From positions 1 to 30,784 of the forward strand of contig JANNEO010000042.1 in assembly GCA_031378805.1 (NCBI GenBank): a stretch of DNA of 30,784 bases, read 5' to 3'. How positions within the stretch are numbered: the stretch's first letter is position 1; every line of letters starts with the position of its first letter. The notes beneath the pieces were generated by a model. It saw only the letters and a program-made list of their open reading frames with translations. It was not told the DNA's origin and did not search any database. Source of the DNA: JADCCX01 sp031378805 (GTDB lineage Bacteria; Pseudomonadota; Alphaproteobacteria; Rhizobiales; Beijerinckiaceae). This document shows positions 1-6,977 of this stretch, piece after piece. The position numbers were made by a program, and so were the translations under genes.

Positions 1-495
1 TGCCATTGCAGCCAAAGTCGCCGCTGTCTCAAGGCTGACACTGCGGGGTGACTTGCGGTGGAAAACGAGGCCGACCATGTCAGCACCCGCATCCAGTGCA
101 ACGGCCATGGTATCAGGTGTGGAGAGGCCACAGATTTTGATGGGGAACGGGTAAACGGAGGTCAGCGAAAGATGAGGCTGAATCGCCTCAACCAGCCCAG
201 GCAGATGATTCACGACAGTATTGATCAGGACTGAATGATCAACACTGTCGTATCCGTGAACCAGATGGTGGGGCAGCCCTTTCATCTTCTCCCAGGGCAG
301 CTGAGGAAATTGCCCGCGCTCCAGGCGAGGCAGCTTGTAGGCGGCTTCACCGATAATCGTGAAACAGCGTTCAATCGCAGCCAGCCGCAAGGGATCATCA
401 AGAACGGCTTTCGGCGTCGTGTCCTTCAGGAAGGTGATGGCGAGCTTTGCATATTTGAGAATATCTTCGAACCGCAGCCCATGGTCGCGGCTCAT
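1..495 (-). CDS. HepT-like (HEPN/DUF86) domain fused in frame to the N-terminus of TrpF; partial at window edge
   Basis: The ATG at 495 overlaps the mntA stop (ATGA), and the frame stays open to position 1 (165 codons seen). Residues 1 to about 109 read as a HepT/DUF86 helical domain, with the family ending HGYDSVD near residues 80-86. From about residue 119 the frame reads IKICGLSTPDTMAVALDAG, the first strand and loop of phosphoribosylanthranilate isomerase (TrpF, tryptophan synthesis), including the catalytic Cys of KICG at residue 122. No stop separates the parts, and no ATG lies between them in any frame; one in-frame GTG (residue 95) has no clear ribosome site. In the HepT part the RNase motif that normally reads R-N-x-x-x-H has Pro at residue 75 and His at 76, while His80 and the AMPylation-type Tyr82 remain. 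A sequencing frameshift cannot be fully excluded, but a single indel would not supply a trpF start codon. Domain identities are confident; a functional fusion is inference. Confidence 0.8.
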   Translation of the reverse strand, partial: MSRDHGLRFEDILKYAKLAITFLKDTTPKAVLDDPLRLAAIERCFTIIGEAAYKLPRLERGQFPQLPWEKMKGLPHHLVHGYDSVDHSVLINTVVNHLPGLVEAIQPHLSLTSVYPFPIKICGLSTPDTMAVALDAGADMVGLVFHRKSPRSVSLETAATLAAMA

Positions 496-800
496 AAAGG
501 TACGGCCTCGGACAGGACGCGATTTTTGATACGCTCACGGATTCCATCGATCATCACAAGGTCAACCCGGCGGCGCAGCTTCTTTTCCAGCATCTGTTCG
601 ACACCGATGATATCGAACAGAGAAAGTTTGCCTTCTCCAACTTCGGCCAGCACATCCACATCACTATCCGCTGTCTGCTCCCCGCGCAGGAATGAGCCGA
701 AGATCGAGACAAGCCGGATAGGATAACGGCTCTCGATCTCCGGTTTCAAGCGGCGCAGCTCGGCCTTGATCTCTTCCAGGGTGTCCATCATGGGGGGCAT
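492..800 (-). CDS. mntA: MntA-type minimal nucleotidyltransferase antitoxin
   Basis: This 102-residue protein has the minimal nucleotidyltransferase fold. The signature GS-x10-DxD is intact: G35-S36 in the IFGSFLRGE stretch, then D47 and D49 in DSDVDVL. In characterised MntA/HepT pairs this enzyme AMPylates a tyrosine of the HEPN RNase HepT and so neutralises it. Its stop overlaps the start of the HepT-like gene by ATGA, the usual paired arrangement. It lies 20 bases after the denD-like gene on the same strand, so it may be read from the upstream operon. There is no strong ribosome site before the ATG at 800; ATGs four and five codons in are alternatives. The partner's RNase motif is damaged, so this pair may no longer act as a toxin-antitoxin system. 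Confidence 0.85.
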   Translation of the reverse strand: MPPMMDTLEEIKAELRRLKPEIESRYPIRLVSIFGSFLRGEQTADSDVDVLAEVGEGKLSLFDIIGVEQMLEKKLRRRVDLVMIDGIRERIKNRVLSEAVPL

Positions 801-820
801 AGCACAAATGAGCAGTCAAC

Positions 821-1804
821 TTAAACGCCCAGCTTCCCGCCCAGTTCATCCTCGAGGTGCACGCGGATGATCTCCTCGAAGCTCGTCTCCGCTTTGAAGC
901 CCAGGCTTGCAGCGCGGCTGACGGAGAAATTTCTGGGCCAACCCGCGACGATGCGCATGATTGTCTCGTCCGGTTCGTGGCGGATGAGACTGACGGCTTT
1001 CTCGCCTGCCACCTTGCGCAAGGCCGCGATCTGCTCGCCCACTGTGGCGGCCAAGCCCGGCATGGAAAGGTTGCGGCGCGTGCCGATGAGGCTCGTGTCC
1101 ATGGTCGCGGCATGAACAAGGAAACCCACCGCAGAACGCGGACTGGCGTGCCAGTGCATCACGTCCTCGCCCACAGGCAGCACGGCCTCCTTCCCACTCA
1201 TGGGCTCGCGGATGATGTTGGAGAAGAAGCCGGACGCCGCCTTGTTGGGCGTGCCGGGGCGCACGCAGATCGTGGGCAGACGGATGCCGATACCGTCGAA
1301 GAAGCCGCGCCGGGTATAATCTGCCAGGAGCAATTCGCCGATGGCCTTTTGCGTGCCGTAGCTGGTGAGCGGCGTGGTGTGGAAGGTATCGCCAATGGCC
1401 TCGGGGAAAGGCGAACCGAAGACGGCGATGGATGAGGTGAAGATGACGCGGGGCTTGTAGCCATCGCCCACCCTGCGGATGGCATCGAAGAGATAGCGCG
1501 TGCCATCCAGGTTGATGCGGTAGCCTTTGTCGAAATCGGCTTCCGCTTCACCCGAAACAATGGCCGCGAGGTGAAGGATCAGGTCTGGTCTATCGGCGAT
1601 CAGCTTTTCGGCAGCGCGGGGGACAGCGATATCGCCCGTCAGGGCTTCGAAGGAAAAGGTCGCCCCATCGGGATTCGCAGGCAGGACGACGTCGTGTCCG
1701 GTGACATGAGTGATGTCCTTGCCGCCGAGATGGCCGTCACGCGCGATGCGGGCCAGGAACTTGCGGCCCACCATCCCGGCGGCGCCCAGTACGAGAATAT
1801 GCAT
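821..1804 (-). CDS. denD: NAD-dependent epimerase/dehydratase family protein, D-erythronate dehydrogenase (DenD)-like
   Basis: This 327-residue extended SDR enzyme has the nucleotide-binding GAAGMVG near residues 8-14, the TSSIAVFG strand, and the catalytic YGTQK (Tyr and Lys) near residue 149. Length and overall pattern match the DenD group, which oxidises D-erythronate at C2 with NAD; related enzymes act on nucleotide sugars. It ends the leftward suy operon, about 50 bases after comC, with an AGGGGGAAG ribosome site before the ATG at 1804. In this setting it may oxidise a C3 or C4 hydroxyacid, such as an analogue of sulfolactate. The family is clear; the exact substrate is inference. Confidence 0.72.
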   Translation of the reverse strand: MHILVLGAAGMVGRKFLARIARDGHLGGKDITHVTGHDVVLPANPDGATFSFEALTGDIAVPRAAEKLIADRPDLILHLAAIVSGEAEADFDKGYRINLDGTRYLFDAIRRVGDGYKPRVIFTSSIAVFGSPFPEAIGDTFHTTPLTSYGTQKAIGELLLADYTRRGFFDGIGIRLPTICVRPGTPNKAASGFFSNIIREPMSGKEAVLPVGEDVMHWHASPRSAVGFLVHAATMDTSLIGTRRNLSMPGLAATVGEQIAALRKVAGEKAVSLIRHEPDETIMRIVAGWPRNFSVSRAASLGFKAETSFEEIIRVHLEDELGGKLGV

Positions 1805-1854
1805 GGTCTTCCCCCTGCCCTATCGTGGCCGGTCATTGGCAACGCGACAAGGCG

Positions 1855-2853
1855 CTAAAGCGCGTTGATCTGCTGCAGCAACAGGCCGGGAATGACAATA
1901 CCTGATGCGGCAGCTTTCGCCCGCAGTTCCATGCGGCGCACACCCGAAAGCCGCGCACCAGGCTGGCTTTCGATGGCTTTCGCCAACGTGGCCATGCGCT
2001 CCGCGAAGCCGCCATGGCCAAAGGCCGAGGGGTCGATGGCGAGGATCAATTGCCCCGTGCGGGGCGGACCGCCCTTGTCATCCAGAAAGGACGAAGCCTC
2101 GAACGCGAAATGCGTGCCGACCACAGCAGCAGCCAGCGCCTCCACCATGAAGGCCAGTGCCGCGCCCTTGGCTCCGCCCAGAGGCAGCATCGTGCCGGCG
2201 ATGCCCTGGGCAGGATCGGTGGTCGGATTGCCCTCGGGATCCAGCGCCCAATCCCCCGGGATTGTTTCGCCTTTCTGCCGAGCGGCCACCAGATTGCCTC
2301 GTGCTACTTTCGACAGCGAGAGATCGATGACGACCGGCGACCGGCCCGCAAGGGGTGCGGCAAAGGCGATGGGATTGGTGCCATAGACCGCGACCTTGCC
2401 ACCGGTGGGGGCCATGGCGGCAGGCGTGTTGGCGAAAAGCATGGCGACGAGGCCCTGCTCCGCCAGCTTTTCCACGTGATGGCCAGCCACGCCGCAATGG
2501 TTGGAACGGGTGATGGCGGCGGCGGCGATGCCTTGCTTCCTGGCGATGGCAGGTAGCTTCTTCAGGGCGAGATCAATCGCGGGGTAGGCAAAGCCATCGG
2601 CGGCATCGACGACCAGAACGGCTGGCCGCGGGCGGGTGGCGACCGGCTTGGCATCGCCCTTTGCCTTGCCGGACTTGACCATGGTCAGGTAGGTCGGCAC
2701 GCGCTGCAAACCGTGGCCTTTCAGGCCGTCCGCTTCGGCAGCGACCAGCGCTTTTGCGACGGAGAGCGCCACGGGACGGGAGGTGCCGCGCTTCTGGAAC
2801 TCACGGGTGACGAAGCGGATGGCGGCGTCAAGGCTCAGGGTTTTGTCACGCAT
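1855..2853 (-). CDS. comC: Ldh2-family NAD(P)-dependent dehydrogenase, probable (R)-sulfolactate dehydrogenase
   Basis: About 332 residues of the malate/L-lactate/sulfolactate dehydrogenase (Ldh2) family, a fold distinct from classical lactate dehydrogenase. Visible motifs are DGLKGHGLQR near residue 43, the RSNHCGVAGHHVE stretch with the conserved His near 119, and PTGGK...YGTNPIAFA near 150-165. The ATG at 2853 is chosen over a GTG one codon upstream because GGAGG lies six bases before it. It overlaps the end of the slcC-like gene by eight bases, so the two are translationally coupled. In sulfolactate degraders, ComC reduces sulfopyruvate to (R)-sulfolactate, the isomer cleaved by SuyAB. 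The family call is firm; the substrate rests on the suyAB neighbourhood. Malate or ureidoglycolate dehydrogenase would be alternatives. Confidence 0.78.
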   Translation of the reverse strand: MRDKTLSLDAAIRFVTREFQKRGTSRPVALSVAKALVAAEADGLKGHGLQRVPTYLTMVKSGKAKGDAKPVATRPRPAVLVVDAADGFAYPAIDLALKKLPAIARKQGIAAAAITRSNHCGVAGHHVEKLAEQGLVAMLFANTPAAMAPTGGKVAVYGTNPIAFAAPLAGRSPVVIDLSLSKVARGNLVAARQKGETIPGDWALDPEGNPTTDPAQGIAGTMLPLGGAKGAALAFMVEALAAAVVGTHFAFEASSFLDDKGGPPRTGQLILAIDPSAFGHGGFAERMATLAKAIESQPGARLSGVRRMELRAKAAASGIVIPGLLLQQINAL

Positions 2854-3781
2854 CACAAGCCTCCAGCGCTTTCAAGACATTGGCAATCGTGACATGGCTG
2901 ACACGCACGTTCGATTCCTGTGTCACGCCCGCGATATGTGGCGTGAGGATCAGGTTGGGGCAATCCGTGAAGATTGCGCCACGGGCGGCAGACAGCGGCT
3001 CCTCGTCGAAAACATCGAGCGCGGCGCCACCCAATTCACCTGCTTTGAGTGCCTTCGCCAGAGCTGCCTCGTCCACGATGCCGCCGCGTGCCGCGTTCAG
3101 CAGGATGGCGTCCTTCTTCATGCGCTTCAGGCGGATCGCATCCATCATATTGGCCGTCGTCTCGGTCAGCGGCACGTGCAGGCTCACCACATCGGCTTCG
3201 CGCAACAGCGGTTCCAATCCGTGGCGATGGGCCATCGACCAGGCCGGATGGTCATCGGGCAAATAGGGGTCGAAGGCGATGCAGGTCATGCCCATGGCAC
3301 CGGCGCGGGTCGCCACCTCGCGGGCGATGGAACCATAGCCCACCAGGCCCAGAACCTTGCCCGAGAGCTCACGCCCCATCAGGCGATTGCGCGGCCATGT
3401 CCCGCCGATGACATCGGGCGTGGCGTGATACGCCCCGCGCAGCAGGACCATGGCGGTGGCGATCACCCATTCGGCGACCGAGAGATCATTGGCCCCGGTG
3501 GCCGGGAACACGCTGATGCCGCGCGCCTTGCACGCCTCCATGTCGATGTTGTCGAGGCCGACGCCAAGGCGGCCCACGACTTTCAACTGCTTGCATGCCG
3601 CCAGCAGCGCTCCGCGAACCTGCGTGCGGTTGCGCACGACGAGCGATGTGCAAACAGCCGCCTCGCGCAGGAGATCCTCAGGCTTGTCCACCAGCTTGGC
3701 GTCATAGAGGACGCTGTATTTCGAAGGGATGGCCGCAAGTGCAGCCTCGTCCAGAAATTCAGTGATGACGATATCGGCCAT
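2846..3781 (-). CDS. slcC: D-isomer-specific 2-hydroxyacid dehydrogenase, probable (S)-sulfolactate dehydrogenase
   Basis: 311 residues of the phosphoglycerate dehydrogenase-like family. The NAD site is GLVGYGSIAREV near residues 145-156, with an aspartate after the next strand (FDP) favouring NAD. The catalytic triad is visible: Arg232 in NAARGG, Glu261 in DVFDEEP and His282 in LTPHIAG. GAAGGAGGCC precedes the ATG at 3781. In sulfolactate degraders SlcC oxidises (S)-sulfolactate to sulfopyruvate and, with ComC, works as a two-enzyme racemase feeding SuyAB. Its place between the exporter and comC in the suy operon supports this. Without that context it would only be called a generic hydroxyacid dehydrogenase. 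Confidence 0.78.
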   Translation of the reverse strand: MADIVITEFLDEAALAAIPSKYSVLYDAKLVDKPEDLLREAAVCTSLVVRNRTQVRGALLAACKQLKVVGRLGVGLDNIDMEACKARGISVFPATGANDLSVAEWVIATAMVLLRGAYHATPDVIGGTWPRNRLMGRELSGKVLGLVGYGSIAREVATRAGAMGMTCIAFDPYLPDDHPAWSMAHRHGLEPLLREADVVSLHVPLTETTANMMDAIRLKRMKKDAILLNAARGGIVDEAALAKALKAGELGGAALDVFDEEPLSAARGAIFTDCPNLILTPHIAGVTQESNVRVSHVTIANVLKALEACDA

Positions 3782-3793
3782 GAGGGCCTCCTT

Positions 3794-3864
3794 CTTTCAA
3801 CGCGAAGCTGTGCTTTCAACGCAAACCTGTGCTTTCAACACAAGCTTATGTTCTCAACGCAAGG
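3794..3864. repeat. 19-bp tandem repeat between suyZ and slcC
   Basis: Three full 19-base units (3794-3812, 3813-3831, 3832-3850) and a partial fourth (3851-3864) share the core CTTTCAACGCAA on the plus strand. The fourth includes the last codons and stop of suyZ, so the array looks like repeated slippage or duplication of that 3-prime end. It fills the gap up to the slcC ribosome site. Confidence 0.8.
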
Positions 3865-4906
3865 CGATAATGCCGCCGGTTGCAATCACCAGGATCACGA
3901 CCGTCGTGCCCAGGAACACGGCCACATGCCGCCAGCCCACGGCCAGGATGGCCAGGAGCGACGTGCCAAGCCCGAGGGCAGCGATGGACAGGAGCAGTCC
4001 CCAGCGACTGATCTCGCCCAGTGCGGCCTTGACCGGAAGATAGAACGGCGCGAACTGCGGCATCGCCATGGCGGCAGTGTTGATGAGCACCAGAACCAGG
4101 AACACCACGGCGAAGACAGGAGCAGGCACGTTCGCCTCGCCCGCCTGTTCGCCTTTGCGCATGAACCACCAGCCGATGGCCAGCACCACCGGCAGCAGTA
4201 GGAACACCCGGAAAAGCTTGACGACAACCGCCGTGTTGCCAACGGTGTCCGACACCGCATATCCCGCGCCAACGACCTGCGCCATGTCATGGATGGTCGC
4301 GCCCAGCATCAGGCCGGTTTCGCGCGATGAAAGCCCAAGCCACAGGCACAACGGCGGATAGGCGAGCATGACCAGCGTGGACACTGCGTTGGCCATCACC
4401 ACGGTGAAGGCCGTGTCGGCATCCTTGTTCTTGTAGTGCGGCACGACGGTTGACGTGGCCAGTGTCGCGGAAGCGCCGCACACTGCATTGGCCGCGCCTG
4501 CCAAGGCTCCGTAGCCGTCCTGCTGTCCAAAGAGCCGTGCCAAGGCAATTGCAGCGACAATTGTCAGTGCCATCGAAGCCAGAACCAGCAGAATTGTGCC
4601 CAGACCCAGGCCGAAGATGTCTCCAAGCGCGATCCTGAGGCCAAGCAGGCCGATGGCGATGCGCAGAAGCTTCTTAACGCACCACGTGATGCCGGGCTGG
4701 AAGCGCGGATCGGCCGCAAAACGGTTCAGCGCGATGCCAATGAACAGAGCGATGACCATGGCTGGCAGGCTGAAACCGCCAGTTACCGCCTTCAACGCCG
4801 GTTCGGCAAGGACGGCAGCAACCGCAACCGCCGCCGAAAGCGCGATGCCCGCTCCGTACTTCGCGGCAAAGTCGCCGATTGAACTCATGCCCGCTGTGCC
4901 TGCCAT
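3854..4906 (-). CDS. suyZ: YeiH/PSE-family membrane protein, putative sulfite/sulfate exporter (SuyZ-like)
   Basis: A polytopic inner-membrane protein of about 350 residues, the usual length of the YeiH (UPF0324, Cons_hypoth698) family, with some ten hydrophobic segments. Typical stretches are FIGIALNRF, LLRIAIGLLGLRIAL, NAVCGASA and GATIHDMAQVVGAGY. The frame opens at 5008, but residues from there would be coded by a strong hairpin. The ATG at 4906 gives the family length, preceded by AAGGA at a longish spacing. Members next to sulfonate C-S lyases are thought to export the sulfite or sulfate released. It sits between suyB and the slcC-like gene, which fits that job. The family is firm; the transported ion is inference. 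Confidence 0.82.
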   Translation of the reverse strand: MAGTAGMSSIGDFAAKYGAGIALSAAVAVAAVLAEPALKAVTGGFSLPAMVIALFIGIALNRFAADPRFQPGITWCVKKLLRIAIGLLGLRIALGDIFGLGLGTILLVLASMALTIVAAIALARLFGQQDGYGALAGAANAVCGASATLATSTVVPHYKNKDADTAFTVVMANAVSTLVMLAYPPLCLWLGLSSRETGLMLGATIHDMAQVVGAGYAVSDTVGNTAVVVKLFRVFLLLPVVLAIGWWFMRKGEQAGEANVPAPVFAVVFLVLVLINTAAMAMPQFAPFYLPVKAALGEISRWGLLLSIAALGLGTSLLAILAVGWRHVAVFLGTTVVILVIATGGIIALR

Positions 4907-4931
4907 GGATTCCACGATCCTTGAAACTGAT

Positions 4932-5157
4932 AAGCCCTGACCGGGTGAACGGCCAGGGCTTTGGAGTCGAGCCGATGATCTTGATGCGAAATCCGCCGTT
5001 GGCAACATTCCGCTGTTCTTGGTTCAGCTCAGGTGATGCGGGGATTGCCTCCCCGACTTTGACCGGTTGATCCGGTCCTTTGCCCTCTTTCTGACGAGAG
5101 GGTATCACCGGCTCTCGACCGGTATTTCGTGGCTCCCATCATGCCATCGCCCTTGGC
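4932..5157 (-). promoter_or_regulatory. Highly structured suyB-suyZ intergenic leader, candidate cis-regulatory RNA
   Basis: Read on the minus strand, the gap after suyB forms a series of short stem-loops: ACCGG/CCGGT, CCCTCT/AGAGGG, GACCGG/CCGGTC, GGGG/CCCC, then a strong AAGCCCTG/CAGGGCTT hairpin just before the likely suyZ start. I do not recognise a known riboswitch class. Possible roles are attenuation, mRNA processing, or control of exporter translation by sulfite or sulfate. The structures are seen by eye only. Confidence 0.4.
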
Positions 5158-6450
5158 TCAGGCGCTGCGATAAAGCTTGGTCATCGAATATTCACGATGC
5201 CCCAGCGCTTCCGCCGCCGTCAATCGGCCATTGGCGGTGCGCACGATATTCTCGATCAGCATGTCGCCCGCTTCCGGGATGGTCACATCACGGCGCAGGA
5301 TACCCGAGACATCCACATCGATATGCTCGGGCATGGTGCGCATCGTCTTGGGATTGCCGGTGATCTTGATGACGGGCACGATCGGATTGCCGATCACATT
5401 GCCCTGTCCCGTCGGGAAGGTGTGGATGACGTAGCCACCCGCCATCATCAGGGTCACGCATTCGGCGGCAGCGGACGAGCTGTCCATGAAGTAGAGGCCC
5501 GGCCCCTTGGCTGGCGCTTCCGCCGGCTCCAGAATGTCGATGTATCTCGACTCGCGCCCGATCTTCTCCAGGTTGCCAAGCGCCTTTTCCTCGATGGTCG
5601 TCAGGCCGCCCGCGATGTTGCCCTTGGTCGGCTGGCTATCGGAAAGATCCGAGGTCTTGTGCGCCTCGATCACGTCGTCCTGGTAGGCCTTCCACATCTT
5701 GTACCAGCGTTCGCCAAGGGCAGGCGTGGCGGCGCGGGCCTTGCAGAGATGCTCCGCGCCTGTGATTTCCGAGGTTTCGCCGAAGACGCCATAGATGCCC
5801 TTGGGCAGCCACTTGTCATACATGTTGCCAACTGTCGGGCAGGATGACAGGCCCGTCGTGGTATCGGACTCTCCGCATTTCGTGGAGACCCAGAGTTCGG
5901 CGACCGAGCACTTCTCGCGTTGCAGCTCGGAGGCCCATTGCACGAAATCCTTGGCAACGTAGGAGGCCCGCGCGATGGTGGCGATATCGCCATGGCCCTC
6001 GATGCCGAACCCGACGACGGGCTTGCCTGTCTTGGCGATACCGTCGACAACGATCTTGGTCCAGCCGTCCTCGATGCCGATCACGATGACTGCAGAGACG
6101 TTGGGATTGGCACCCGTGCCAATCAAAGTGCGGAAATGCAGATCGAGATCAGCGCCGAATTGCAGGCGGCCATAGGCATGGGGAATGGCGAGCACCCCCT
6201 TGACGTTGTTGGCGACAGCCTCGCACGCCGCGTTCGACAGGTCATCGAGTGGCAGCAGCAACACATGGTTGCGCACGCCGACGCGTCCATTCTCGCGCCG
6301 CCAGCCATAGAAGAAGTCCTTGGTGGCGGCACGCAGGGCTTTTTTCGCTATGGGGCTCTTGAATCCAGGCGCATCGATCTTGCGACCCTTGACGGATCTT
6401 GAAGGTATTTTGGACAGGTCATAATTGGCGACCATTTGGCTGACGGACAT
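5158..6450 (-). CDS. suyB: (R)-sulfolactate sulfo-lyase, large subunit (UxaA family)
   Basis: 430 residues matching the large C-terminal part of the altronate/galactarate dehydratase (UxaA/GarD) family. It opens with GRVGVRNHVLLLP near residue 55 and has conserved cysteines in the VSTKCGESD and SSCPTVGNM stretches, GNIAGGLTTIEEKALGN near 280, and HTFPTGQGNVIGNPI near 350. With SuyA it forms the lyase that splits (R)-3-sulfolactate into pyruvate and sulfite. A GAGGAAG ribosome site precedes the ATG at 6450. The stand-alone small subunit upstream, the exporter and the two sulfolactate-type dehydrogenases favour SuyB over an altronate dehydratase, which remains the main alternative. Confidence 0.85.
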   Translation of the reverse strand: MSVSQMVANYDLSKIPSRSVKGRKIDAPGFKSPIAKKALRAATKDFFYGWRRENGRVGVRNHVLLLPLDDLSNAACEAVANNVKGVLAIPHAYGRLQFGADLDLHFRTLIGTGANPNVSAVIVIGIEDGWTKIVVDGIAKTGKPVVGFGIEGHGDIATIARASYVAKDFVQWASELQREKCSVAELWVSTKCGESDTTTGLSSCPTVGNMYDKWLPKGIYGVFGETSEITGAEHLCKARAATPALGERWYKMWKAYQDDVIEAHKTSDLSDSQPTKGNIAGGLTTIEEKALGNLEKIGRESRYIDILEPAEAPAKGPGLYFMDSSSAAAECVTLMMAGGYVIHTFPTGQGNVIGNPIVPVIKITGNPKTMRTMPEHIDVDVSGILRRDVTIPEAGDMLIENIVRTANGRLTAAEALGHREYSMTKLYRSA

Positions 6451-6475
6451 GGTTTCTTCCTCATTTGCCTCAAGC

Positions 6476-6556
6476 CCTCACCCTGAGCGTGTCGAAGGGT
6501 CGGGGGTGAAATTTCCGAATGTGGCTGGACCATCCTTCGACAGGCTCAGGATGAGG
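6476..6556. repeat. Intergenic palindrome (REP-like) between suyA and suyB
   Basis: Two imperfect inverted arms, 6476-6503 and 6530-6556, share CCTGAGC.TGTCGAAGG on one side and its complement CCTTCGACAGGCTCAGG on the other, with a 26-base loop. This palindrome is a common dispersed intergenic element in proteobacterial genomes. Inside the operon it should fold into a long hairpin in the mRNA, which could stabilise the upstream suyA message or lower suyB expression. Confidence 0.75.
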
Positions 6557-6567
6557 TCCGTGAAAAG

Positions 6568-6855
6568 TTACCAGCGTTTCGTCTTGGCATTGTGGACGTG
6601 CAGGTGCTCGCCCTTTTTCACATCGGACTTCACGATGCCGATGTCCTGGGCGTATTTCCAGACCGTATCGCCCTGCTTCAGATCCTTGAGGGCAACCTTG
6701 TGACCGATGGGAATGTCCATCTTGGCGGTGATCCGGAAATCGGAATTGTCATGGGTGATGACGGCCAGCATGTCAGTACCGGCTTTCAGGTTCTCGACCA
6801 CGACAACACCGCAGTTGTCCTTGTGATCGTGGACCAGCAGGTGCGGAGCGCTCAT
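6568..6855 (-). CDS. suyA: (R)-sulfolactate sulfo-lyase, small subunit (SAF domain)
   Basis: 95 residues forming a single SAF-type domain, the stand-alone version of the N-terminal part of UxaA. Diagnostic stretches are PHLLVHD at the start, DIPIGHKVALKDLKQGD near residues 47-63, and the ending KKGEHLHVHNAKTKRW, which is close to the SuyA consensus as I recall it. The ATG at 6855 is preferred to a TTG six codons upstream because AAGGA sits six bases before it. It is the first gene of the leftward operon. It pairs with SuyB to release sulfite from (R)-sulfolactate in the cytoplasm. Confidence 0.87.
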   Translation of the reverse strand: MSAPHLLVHDHKDNCGVVVVENLKAGTDMLAVITHDNSDFRITAKMDIPIGHKVALKDLKQGDTVWKYAQDIGIVKSDVKKGEHLHVHNAKTKRW

Positions 6856-6905
6856 GGAAGTATCCTTGCTCAAACAATGGCCGGTTCAGTGTCGACCTCG
6901 GGTCT

Positions 6906-6935
6906 TCTATAAGACATAAGACTTGACAGGGTCAA
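6906..6935 (-). promoter_or_regulatory. Likely suyA promoter with operator palindrome
   Basis: On the minus strand TTGACC (6930-6935) and TATAGA (6906-6911) are spaced 18 bases apart, about 50 bases before suyA. The -35 box lies inside a perfect palindrome TTGACAGGGTCAA (6923-6935), a plausible site for the divergent GntR regulator. A direct repeat ATAAGAC/ATAAGAC (6909-6922) lies next to it. On the plus strand the same palindrome supplies TTGACA for the regulator gene. Confidence 0.55.
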
Positions 6936-6977
6936 TTGCTCCTTGCCTCTATGCAATGGAAATTCAGGATTCTTGAT

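Noticed and set aside
3794..3864. 19-bp array considered as CRISPR or iteron origin
   Set aside because: Units are directly adjacent without spacers, derive from the suyZ end, and there is no replication gene nearby.
2783..4201. Long plus-strand open frame of 472 codons
   Set aside because: It runs antisense to comC, slcC and suyZ, whose motifs are complete, and its translation is rich in His, Gln and Arg as expected for an antisense shadow in GC-rich DNA.
4674..5108. Minus-strand frame reading through the suyB-suyZ gap into suyZ
   Set aside because: It would be coded by the hairpin-rich gap and by suyZ in a different frame; no family match is recognised.
5158..6450. Altronate or galactarate dehydratase for the large subunit
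   Set aside because: Separate small subunit of SuyA type, adjacent YeiH exporter and SlcC/ComC-like dehydrogenases fit sulfolactate lyase better; kept only as an alternative.
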